Positions 54,817-64,000 of a stretch of DNA of 64,000 nucleotides are shown in pieces. Numbering within the stretch: the stretch's first letter is position 1; every line of letters begins with the position of its first letter. Made by a program: the position numbers and the translations under genes. Origin of the DNA: Vishniacozyma victoriae (lineage: Eukaryota > Basidiomycota > Tremellomycetes > Tremellales > Bulleribasidiaceae); contig JADPYG010000088.1 of the NCBI GenBank assembly GCA_017654735.1, forward strand, positions 806,001 to 870,000. The letters run 5' to 3'. The notes beneath the pieces were generated by a model that was given only the letters and a program-made list of their open reading frames with translations, was not told the DNA's origin and did not search any database.

Positions 54817-56639
54817 ATGTGGCCTCAATACCGCAACCCAATATGGGCACTGTTCTTCCTCTTTTCCCTATCTACCAGGGTTGTATCAATAGAAATCGCT
54901 CGATTCACCGAATACGGTTGGGTGGAAGCTTTTGATCGAACACCTAGTCAGAACGGGCGACTGGAGGAGAGGGCACTTGGCGGAGGAGCGATGCAAGTAC
55001 CTATGAATGGGAATAGTAAAGGCTGGTGGGCACGTTGGTTGGCTGTGGGTGGCGAAGGCGATGTGACTGTTCATGTAAGCAAACCTATTGTCAAAGTGAA
55101 TGACGCTGACGAATCAGTTGTCAGCTGCCAATCTCACACTACCGCATCGACCAGCTGCATTCCCTGCAAGGACGGAACCACCATTCACATTACCCCTATC
55201 TGGTCGACTTGTAACATTCGCTTCACTCCCACCACCAAAGGACTTTGATTTCGATCTCGTTGATGCCGACAAGACTCAAGCTTGTGTTCCTGCTTCTGAA
55301 TTGCGATGGACTCCTCCGTCCGAACCCTACAAGATTGTCTTGGTACAAAGGGGAGGATGTGATTTTGCTACTAAAGTCCGTGCGGCTCAGGAGAGGGGTG
55401 CGGCGGGAGTTATTGTTGGTGATATGATTAGTCACCTCGGAGAGACTGAGGAAGAGGGTAGAGAGAGGGAGAGCTTGATTACAATGTTTTCTCCAGGTAC
55501 GTTTCCGCGCGAATCGCATAGAACAAAGTGCTGACATCAAGCAGAAGACACTGATAACATCTTTATTCCTTCGGTGTTCGTATCGAGAGCTTCATATCTG
55601 CTATTGCGAGATATGTTGGCAAGGGGTAATGACTCTGGTCGAGCCGAAGCGGGACTATGGATAGAACTAGGTCGAGGCGAGCAGGATTCTGGGTGAGCCC
55701 TCACCTATGCTGACATCCGGTGAAGAGCTAACATTCAAGTGCTCTGAGCAGTCTACTTTCTTTCGCACTTCTCATGCCATCACTCTTTCTCTGTGCGACC
55801 ATCGCCATTCATCGAATCAGAGTTGCTAGGTGAGCCCGATCATCCGGGTTGTCAATCAAAGCTGACAGGTAGACAAAGAGACGCAGATCGAGCTCCACCT
55901 ATGGTAGTCCTCTCACTTCCCGAACGGATCTGGACGCCGGATATCGTATGGGAAAAAGACGATTCCTCCTCCGAGCCAGATTCGCCCACCCCTGCCCAGA
56001 GTCCCAAAGCGACACGACCAGCATTTATCTCGATGCATTCCTCATTCACAACTACCGGTACTGGCGCAAGTTCGACACTGCCCCCTCCTCCACCTATTTC
56101 CGCTAGTGAAGTTGCCGATCCCCCCGCAACCTCCGAGTCATCTACATCTACCTCTAACAAACCTGTCAAAGTAAGGAGGAAGTCTCAGAAATATTACTCT
56201 AAAGACGAATGTGCGATTTGTATGGATTCGTTCCATCGTGGAGAGGTAGTCAGGATCTTGCCTTGTGGACATGTCTTCCATAAAGATGAATGTGACGAGT
56301 GGTTGATGAAGTGGAGGAAGCTTGTGAGTTTTCATCTTTTTGACATTGCGACAAGAAACTGATGAACAGTGCCCAACATGCAGAGCTGATGTCACGCTTC
56401 CTCCTGGCGCCCCTCTCCAGGGGTCTACGCTTACCCCAATCGATCATGTCAATGTCAATGAAGGTGAAAACGATGAAGAAGAAGAACATTGGGCAGCGGA
56501 GCCTCTTCGAAACATCAAGGAATCAGTACGAAGACTATTTACCAGATCTCGACCCGCTGAGCGGGACGAAGAAGCGGATGAAACTACGCCCTTGGTACCT
56601 ACTCCCAGTACTCCTCGACGATCTGACCGGGCTGTCTAG
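54817..56639 (+). CDS. PA-TM-RING transmembrane E3 ubiquitin ligase
   Basis: Exons 54817-55074, 55118-55496, 55545-55692, 55740-55829, 55873-56323 and 56370-56639 give 531 residues. In order: a signal peptide (IWALFFLFSLSTRVVS), a luminal protease-associated domain (YKIVLVQRGGCDFATKVRAA, AAGVIVGD, FIPSVFVSRASYLLL), a membrane helix at about 262-288 (LLSFALLMPSLFLCATIAI), a Ser/Pro-rich cytosolic stretch and a RING-H2 at about 405-450 (CAICMDSFHRGEVVRILPCG, HVFHKDECDEW, CPTCRAD). The C-terminal tail is acidic. This is the architecture of RNF13/GRAIL-type endosomal or vacuolar ligases. Its substrates are unknown. Confidence 0.9.
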
Positions 56640-56755
56640 TCTGTGTTCCAACGAATTTGATTATGTTACGATACGAAGCCTCCTCCCCACTTTTTGCCAA
56701 GATAGATTCAGTTGTATACATGTATGCTATGATGATATATATAGTTCCGACATAT

Positions 56756-57906
56756 CTATGGGCAATCGACAACATCCCAATCGGTGACGAGGTATTCGTC
56801 CAGACCGTCCAGCTGTTCGTTAGCCCATTTCTGGTACCGGTGATAATGTGGACATACCTCCTCCATCTCTTCGCGAGAGAGCTCAAAGTCGAAGACCTCG
56901 GAATTACTAATGATCCTCTCTTCCGATACTGATTTTGGGATGACGATATATCCCTGTAGGTCAGCCCAGTCGTCTTCGTGGAAGTGAGGATCAACGTACG
57001 TGCTGCAAACCCCACCTGAGGAAGATCTGGGCTTGAGACTTTCCTTGGGCCTTTGCTACTTTCTGGATTGAAGGGTGATCGAATCTCATTGCTCTTGCTA
57101 AAGGTCCCCATGCCTTCTATCAGCTCTAACAATCAGACAACCAGAGGAGAGGCTTACCTCAAGGAGAATACCATTATCCTGACAGATCTTTACAATATCC
57201 GGATGCCTCATAAAAGGATGTAAATCAATTTGATTAACAACAGGCAATACAGATCCAGCATCCAGTAATTCCTGAATGTGTTTCGTACCCCAATTACTAA
57301 CTCCAATAGATTTTACCAAACCTTCCTTTTGGGCATCTACACATGCTCTCCAACATTCCCTTCGGACCTCTGGACCTCCAATAGCAGAGTGAAGGAGGTA
57401 TAGATCGAAATATGGGACTCCTGTTCTCTTAAGGGAGGCACGGAGGTCGGATAGGGTTTTGGAGTAGGATCGTAGTGACTTTAGTTTGGAAGTTAGGAAG
57501 ATTGTTTCTCGAGGGACTTTGTTTGCCTCTGCCCTAGTCAGAGAGCTCCTTGAAAGATATTCAGCATGATGACATCACATACCGAGGTATTCGTTGATCG
57601 CTTTCCCACAAGGAGCTTCATTCTCGTACCTATTCCATCAGGTCCAGACACATATGAGGTAGGAGAACGTACCACTCGGCAGTATCAATATGCTTGTACC
57701 CAGCTTGTAGTGCCCATTTCACACTCTCATAAGTCTCTTTCTCACTCATTTCATAAACGCCAAGCCCAAGCTGGGGGATGGAGTTACCATCCGAGAGCTA
57801 TTTGTCAATTCTTGCCCAGGGGTCCTAATTCATTGCATGAAAGAGATTGGAAGATCTGACTGACCTTGACTCTATCGGTGAGTAGTTTGACTGCTTCTAC
57901 TGGCAT
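56756..57906 (-). CDS. aldo/keto reductase
   Basis: Exons 57906-57865, 57797-57673, 57629-57583, 57528-57158, 57113-57000 and 56953-56756 give 298 residues. The catalytic tetrad is present: D52 in GYKHIDTA, Y57 in EWYENE, K86 in FLTSKL, and H118 in YLLHS. The NADP-binding end [15 protein letters not shown] and the [15 protein letters not shown] and [10 protein letters not shown] blocks match the fungal AKR3/AKR5-like group that reduces aldehydes and ketones. The substrate cannot be told. Its 3' end is 116 bp from the convergent PA-TM-RING gene, so the 3' UTRs may overlap. Confidence 0.93.
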
Positions 57907-58053
57907 TGTAGTATGTGGTATATGGTATGACAGTAATCAAGTCATATAGCAGGTATTTCCGGCTTCATCAACTCGGTTCCTGACTGGAATTTCAACATAA
58001 ACCGTACTCTATACCACCTAGCAGATACCTCGACCAACATCCCAGGGATAGTC

Positions 58054-59852
58054 ATGGCAAGCAGCTCGACTACACAGCCAGAGAGGCTGGACGCATTTGT
58101 CTCTTTCCCATCGCCTTATACCCAGTCCCTCATCGTTCAAGCCCTAGTCAAGCTCGTGCCCTCTCTATCGCTCTCTCTAATACCACCGCCAGAAGACAAA
58201 CCACCACGCTTACAATGGTCCGTCCCCTCATTTCTACTCTCCACAAAACTAAGTATATAGGGCGGATTATGATCTCATGACATATGAAATCCCTCACGCC
58301 AATCCTACCACATATCAAACCTCTTCATACGTATACCGAAAAGCGCTGATTCGGAAACATCAACTCCATACAACTTTCCTTGAATACCTAGCGAAATCAC
58401 GGCATAGAGGTAATCGAACGATTCTGGAGGAAGCAGCACCTAAAGGATGGACTGTGGAGATAAGGTTTGCTGATGAATTGGATGAGGCGCTGGTTGATGA
58501 ATTGGGGGAATTGAGGGTTGGGCTGGACGGTAATGAGGAGCTGGAAGAGGCGGATAGACAGTGAGTTGAGACACGAAGAGCAGGCTGATGAGAAGATGGT
58601 ATATCTTGAAACCCGGATTCGCAGATCGAGCACAGGGTATTCGACTATTCTCAACAGAAGCGGAACTGTAAGTTCAGTGATCAAGTCAGTCCAGGGCTGA
58701 TGTGCAGACAAGCGATATTTGAAGAATTCGAAGAGGAATCTTCAGATGAAGAAGAGGAGGACGAGGACGAAGATGAAGATGGATTAATAGCCGAAACAAA
58801 AGCTATCGAGCTAGATGACGAGGAAGAAGAAGGGACTGGGGTTTTAACATCCCAATTAAGGCATTTCGTCATTCAAGTATATCCCCTCTTCGCTCCCTAT
58901 TTCAAAGCTGATGGGATAGGAATATCTCCCTCGTCCGATATTATTTGATATAGCCCAGACGTATGGGACTCCATCAACAGGGCTGGAAGGATCTAAAGTA
59001 CCGCAATCCCCCACATGGTGGTCGGAGCTGATGTCAGTTCCATCTGAGGGCGTATGTCCTGATCACGGGAGGATACACTGTCCATCTATCTCGGACAATG
59101 CTGGCTCTTTTCTCTGGTGCTCCTTATACGCGCCCGAGAAGTTCTTCTGATGCTATGGACTTGGCACCTCATTTGACGAATACTTGTCTTCAGGTAAGTC
59201 CTTTCTCCATCTGCCTACATCCCCTATCTATGCATGAGTTTGGAGAGAAGACGGATAAAGACTGATGTCCAGACGGACGCATTCGGTGCGCCAGCTCCAC
59301 CCGAAGAACTCGTGAAGCTCTTCTGGGAGCTCGAAGGATTAGACGCATTATCAGACACACCAGAGGGCGAGTACATATCAAGAGGGAAAATCGATCGAGC
59401 ATGGCTAGATCAAACATTCGCAAAAGTCGGAGAGGTAGTTGCGGAGAGTGTAAAAGCAGGAGCGGAATGTGGTTCGTTCGGCTTACAGCTGGTACCGAAT
59501 GCTTTCGAGGTATGTCTCCCTCCCTAGTGCCTTCATTTGAGATGGCTGATTGTAGGTATTCGGAGTAGATCTACTGCTCAACTTCCCTTCTGATGCCGAG
59601 GGATTAACGATACCAAAAGTGACTATACTTGAATATAACGCTTCGCCAGATTTCCATCAATCGGGAGAGAGGTTACGTCCGAACTTGGCAGAAATGTTTC
59701 AGGGGATCATTCGGATTTCTATTGCTCCTTTCTTTGAACTCCCCATTGATGATGATAATGAGGAGAAAGAGGAGGGAGATTGGGAGGTTGGTACTGAGAA
59801 ATGGGGCTGGAGGCTGGTTGGTAAGGGGCAGGTCAGAGGGCCTGGGATTTAG
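58054..59852 (+). CDS. tubulin-tyrosine-ligase-domain protein (Pby1-like)
   Basis: Exons 58054-58217, 58261-58560, 58596-58667, 58708-58876, 58920-58997, 59038-59193, 59273-59509 and 59556-59852 give 490 residues. TTL ATP-grasp blocks are recovered after splicing: SYVYRKALIRKHQL, WYILKPGFADRAQGIRLF, RHFVIQEYLPRPILF, SKFHLRAYVLITGGYTVHLS, TNTCLQTDAFG and VTILEYNASPDF. Fungal single-copy members such as yeast Pby1 are TTL-like proteins linked to P-bodies. A highly acidic insert (SSDEEEEDEDEDED) sits between two ATP-grasp blocks. A modified-tubulin or other amino-acid ligase activity is inferred. Its promoter is the 147-bp gap shared with the aldo/keto reductase. Confidence 0.88.
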
Positions 59853-60060
59853 AGTGCACATCCTACTGATGCATTACACTCTACCCACACATGCGTTTTC
59901 TTCCCCGTTTGGTCTGCAGCATACTATCATAATATAATGAGAACTAAGAGGAGAGGGAGTGGCATGTGGCAAAGCAGACATGGGGCCGGGGCTTGGTCAA
60001 AAGCAGCTTAGAAGGCCTGGGACCTAGCCTGTGCATCCTACCGATACATTACAATCTACC
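59839..60060 (+). repeat. imperfect 47-bp direct repeat at the 3' end of the TTL gene
   Basis: A unit beginning GGCCTGGGA at 59839-59885, spanning the TTL stop codon, recurs at 60014-60060 in the intergenic space with nine mismatches. The copies are 175 bp apart and in the same orientation. Confidence 0.7.
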
Positions 60061-60117
60061 TGCATCCGCTCCCACTCGCATCTTTGAGCCTTTCATCTAA
60101 GCCGGCTCTTTAGAGAC

Positions 60118-61331
60118 CTACGATGCCAAGACCTCTCGGATCCTGACCCACGCCTTCTCTGCTTCCGGAGTTGACAACAGCGCATAGACATGGTACAATC
60201 CTTCCTCCTAATCTCATTAGCTTCGAGCATGTTACAATATAGGCTACTCACAACGATAGTATCAGAGACAATAACCTTATTATCCATCGCATCGAAAGTC
60301 TTCTGCATCCTGAGTACTGGTGCGTGACACATATCGGCGGTTCCGATTGAAGTAGAGAATCTGAATGGACCATGCTCAGGGTGAAGTTTGATGTATGTTT
60401 TGAAAATATCGATATTATGGTCCAAGCAGACTTCACCAGCGTATAGAGGATGTTTTTCAAGAGTAGTATATCGATTTTGTACATCGCTTGGCATTGTCTC
60501 GAGTAGTTTTGGGTATTCGGCTGGACCATTTACCCAGAGTCGGCTGACGAATGTGAAGAGGTTGAGGGAGAGCCAGTAGTCCTGTCCATTAGTCATTGCT
60601 TGAAAAAAGAGAGTCAGACTCACACTTTTGCTAGCTTCAATGAGCTCGTCCGTGGGCTCGGAGTTTATGAAAGGGCTAATCATGATTGCCGTACCCATCC
60701 TCATTAACGCTTCATCAACATCTCCCTGTCGATCACTCTTGTCTCCACAAGAGATCTCACACATGGCCTGGAGTAATCGCATCGACATCCATCCACCGGC
60801 AGAATCACCCATCATGACGATTTCGTAGTCGGTATATCGAGCGTCCTTTGAGAGTTTTAAGATAAAGTCCAGAGCTACGACGTCCCATTCTCGGGCCGTA
60901 CTAAGTGGAGCGAGGGTGTAGATAGGTACCACAACGGGGCAATGTGATTCATTCACAACGCGAGCGACAGCATCCCAATGCTTAGGAGATGTCTATATCA
61001 TCAGCTCATCATCCAAATTTGGCCGAAATTGAACCCTTACACCTCTGATGAAAGCCCCTCCGTGCCAATACACAACCACTTTTTTGGTCTCTTTACCAGT
61101 CTTTGGTTTAACATGAAATACCTCCCATCGTTGTTCAGATTCGAGTACCTCTCGTTTGACAGATATTTTGGGGCTCGATGTGATATTGGAAGGTAACACC
61201 TGAGCAGCGTTTTCAGTTGCAAAGGTTTTTCGGGTATTGTTTTCGAGTTGTTTGACGGTCGCGCGATTGGCGAGGAAGAAGCGAAAGTAGATGATCCAGT
61301 GGGTCAGCCAGCCTGCGAATGAGATTGCCAT
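60118..61331 (-). CDS. HSL-family alpha/beta hydrolase (arylacetamide-deacetylase-like esterase)
   Basis: Exons 61331-61041, 60992-60624, 60581-60252 and 60207-60118 give 359 residues. An N-terminal membrane helix (FAGWLTHWIIYFRFFLA) is followed by the oxyanion motif VVVYWHGGAFIRG (H90-GGA), the nucleophile elbow MMGDSAGGW (S161) and the catalytic His in EEGLYHVYALL (H336). A plausible acid lies just upstream in the last third. This is the HSL/AADAC class IV lipase group; steryl acetyl hydrolases such as yeast Say1 are also N-terminally anchored members. The substrate is unresolved. Intron 60582-60623 is 42 nt and stop-free. Confidence 0.88.
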
Positions 61332-61753
61332 TATGTACGTGTGGGAGAAAAGTATGGGGAACAACGAAGAGTACTGCACAAAGAGGTCAATGATATACAG
61401 TACCGGTGAAGAGTATAACCGGTAAATTAGTCAACGTCAGAGAATAGACCATCCACAAGATCACGTACATACACCTAATGGCCGGGATCCGGCTTGGGTG
61501 AGATGCCGAAAGATGACAGACAAGTTGAGAGATCTGGCCTATGTAGAGATGTACAAGTAAACCTCGTTATATCCAAGCTCAAACGAGTGTCAACACGACA
61601 CGGCGAGGTAGATCGGTCGAGGTCAAGGCAAACCCCACTTTGCCCCGGCTTTACCCCGACGACCGGTCCGGTACCGGCGCATCAACTTCTAACAAAGCTC
61701 ATAAGTCGTCCTCGAGGACATCACCTCTTGTATACTAACAAAATCGATCAAGG
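61332..61753. promoter_or_regulatory. divergent promoter esterase / GH115
   Basis: These 422 bp lie between two divergent starts. A GC-rich section (61610-61680) contains CCCCGGC and CCCCGAC boxes that could bind C2H2 repressors of the Mig1 type (GC boxes), which would suit a plant-polymer hydrolase. This is a motif-level guess. Confidence 0.4.
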
Positions 61754-64000
61754 ATGTTAAAGAGCATCACCCTACTCCTTGGGGTGCTGACTACCGTTCA
61801 TGGTCTAGGTCAACAGCAATGTTTGTACTTTCCCGACTCCCAGTCGACCTCCGACAGCCGAACCGATCAGGTCGTCTTTGGGACTGGCCATGCTTCGAAG
61901 CAAGAGTTCATTCTAGCCTCATCCGACAAAGATGTAGATAGCCTTTCTATCCTAACGTCGTCAAAGGACAATGTAGCTGTCCACCTAGCCGTGGCGAGCT
62001 TCGTGGTGGATATCGAAAAAGTCACAGGTTCAAAGCTGAAGGTGTACAATGATACCCTTCCAGGTCATAGCAAGAAAGCTGTGGTCGTTGGTACGAGTGG
62101 AAGTGAGGTTGTGAAAGGACTCAGAGGGTATCAGGGAGTAGTCGATGACCTGGAGGGCAAGTGGGAGTCATTCGACGTCAGAGTCCTGGAAAATCCAACC
62201 CATGATCTGAAGGAAGCGATGGTCATCTCCGGTTCTGACAAGGTAAGTCAGCCTACTTGCTCTCGGAATGTATGCTGACACATACAAGAGAGGTACCGTA
62301 TTTGCACTATACGACCTATCCGAACAATTAGGCGTCTCACCGTGGCATTACTGGTCCGATTCTCCACCTACCAAACACTCTTCCATTGCATTCAACACTT
62401 CCAGACACTGCTCCCATGGCGAGCCATCCGTCAAGTACAGAGGTCTATTCATCAATGACGAGCTTCCCGTCCTCTGGAATTGGGCGAGGGAACGATTCGA
62501 TATCCCTAGTCCTGAACCGCCATTCCAGGTAGGGATGTATGAGAAAGTGTTCGAATTTGTCCTTAGGATGAAGGGAAATTACTTCTGGCCAGCTAGTAAG
62601 CGATTGAAGAACTTCTCGTGGTTCAAATCTGATGATCAGTGTGGTCTTCGATGTTTTCGGTAGACGGCATGAATGTCACCTCGGGCTTACCCTCTGAGCC
62701 CCTCACCGGCCCTAATCAAATCCTAGCCGACTCAATGGGTATCGTAATGGGTACATCGCACCATGAGCCCATGGGGCGAAACAAGGAAGAATGGGATCAA
62801 GGTGGAAAAGGACCTTGGGATTGGACAAATAAGGATGTTATGAAGAAATGGTGGGAGTATGGTGCTGAACGGGCAAAGGGGGTTGAAACTATGTTTACCA
62901 TGGGAATGAGGGGTGATGGGGATAGTGGCCTCGAGGGGGCTAGTAAGGAGTTGCTTGAGGGTGTGTAGTGACCACATGGGCAGAAGGATTCAGCTGACAC
63001 TTGCAGAGATCACGGACGCTCAACGAGAAATCCTGAAACATGTGTATGATACCGATGATGTCTCGACCATCTCACAGATGTGGTACGTCCTCGTTGAACA
63101 CCTGACCAATGCATGCTGAGACTAGGGCAATGTACAAAGAAGTCCAAGGATACTTTGCCGATGGCGTAAGTACTATACTTCCTTGTGGATATGAGATGCT
63201 GACTATACAGCTTAAAGTCCCCGATGATGGTATGCTTTATCCATGCTAATAATGACTGACTGACATACAGTGACGATCCTCTTCGCCGACGACAATTACG
63301 GTAACCTCATGTCGGTCAAACCATGGGATATGGACCATAAAGGTGGAGCAGGTATCTACTATCACGCAGATTACGTCGGCCATCCAAGGGATTATCGATG
63401 GATGAATACCAACTCCTATGCCAAGAGTGTGTGCCGTCCGATCAATGATACTGACGAACAGTGTGGGAACAATTGAATGTAGCTTATTCATTCAATACCA
63501 CCGAAATCTGGATCCTCAATGTCGGATCAATGAAATTCTTGGAGGTCCCTATTGAGTGGTTCCTTAATATGGCCTGGGATAAGGAGAGGTGGTCTCGAAA
63601 TACCCATCATGAATTCCTTGCTTTGTTGGCAAAGAGGGAATTTGGCGAAAAGTATGCCGAGGAGATTGGGGATATCCTTGCTCGTTATTCTGTGCGTACT
63701 CGACACTCCATTGCGATATCGGTGCTGATTACTAGAAACTTGCCGGATTGATGAAGCATGAGCTACTCAGCCCAACGACTTACTCAGTCATCAACTACCA
63801 CGAGTAAGTTTCCGCGGCGCCATCAGAGCTGACATACAGACTTGAAAGGAACATCGCCAACTGGACAAGCCTTGAAGAGAGAGCGACCGAGATCTTGCAC
63901 CATATCCCAAAAGAGAAGAAATCGGCATATATCCAGTTAGTCTGGATGCCAGTATCCCTCGTCACTAATCTCAACAAGCTGCATGCCGCCGGTAGGCCCT
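61754..64000 (+). CDS. secreted glycoside hydrolase family 115 (xylan alpha-glucuronidase), 3' end outside window
   Basis: Ten exons are visible: 61754-62242, 62289-62595, 62640-62960, 63007-63082, 63126-63165, 63211-63229, 63271-63426, 63462-63691, 63736-63803 and 63840 to beyond 64000. A signal peptide (MLKSITLLLGVLTTVHG) starts the protein. GH115 blocks follow: ALYDLSEQLGVSPWHYW, YRGLFINDELP, MKGNYFWPAMWSSMF, MGTSHHEPMGRN, ILFADDNYGNL, GAGIYYHADYVGHPRDYRW and IWILNVGSMKFLE. The family removes (4-O-methyl)glucuronic acid from xylan. Exon 6 is 19 nt. A secreted xylan-side-chain enzyme fits a yeast living on plant material. The C-terminal part lies beyond the window. Confidence 0.93.

Overview
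This window is nuclear DNA from a compact, intron-rich basidiomycete yeast, most likely a tremellomycete of the Cryptococcus/Kwoniella type. The evidence is about 30 protein genes in 64 kb, introns mostly 33-60 nt with GT-AG ends and CTGAC/CTGAT/CTAAC-like branch points just before the acceptor, up to 17 exons per gene, intergenic gaps of 100-800 bp, and gene families of fungal type. There are no bacterial operons, CRISPR arrays, insertion sequences or transposons. Exon boundaries given here were spliced by hand and checked for reading phase and family-conserved residues; no similarity search was run.

Layout. 1-3.8 kb: the end of a membrane-anchored fasciclin protein, a doubtful small gene, a tRNA-Gly(GCC) and an intronless methyltransferase. 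3.8-10 kb: MPS1 checkpoint kinase, the PP2A B55 subunit (CDC55) and cytochrome oxidase subunit VIIa (COX9). 10-19 kb: a hypothetical gene, the GTPase RBG2/DRG2 in 16 exons including a 5-nt exon, two proteins of unknown function (one a single-pass membrane protein), and a HAD sugar/glycerol phosphatase with a large insertion. 19-30 kb: GAPDH, the intronless spliceosome-disassembly factor TFIP11/Ntr1, a TBC1D20/Gyp8-type Rab GAP and glycogen phosphorylase. 30-41 kb: a FAM192A protein, the U2-snRNP-associated U2SURP/SR140, the pre-60S factor Ipi3 and a 1692-residue acidic disordered protein. 41-51 kb: a pericentrin-like spindle pole body protein (PCP1/SPC110 type), mitofusin FZO1 and a DOA1/PLAA protein without its Cdc48-binding domain. 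51-64 kb: 5-hydroxyisourate hydrolase, a RING protein, GNA1, a PA-TM-RING protein, an aldo/keto reductase, a tubulin-tyrosine-ligase-like protein, an HSL-family esterase and the 5' part of a secreted GH115 alpha-glucuronidase.

Functional themes. Most genes are housekeeping: central carbon metabolism (GAPDH, glycogen phosphorylase), RNA splicing (TFIP11, U2SURP), ribosome biogenesis and translation (Ipi3, Rbg2), mitochondria (Fzo1, Cox9), mitosis (Mps1, Pcp1, Cdc55), purine breakdown and UDP-GlcNAc synthesis. No new multi-gene system is evident. The most notable observations are a 10-bp ACGCG-containing element upstream of MPS1, PCP1 and the unknown membrane-protein gene; a consistent rule that an AG directly after the branch point is skipped at 3' splice sites; the RBG2 micro-exons; and the PUL-less DOA1.
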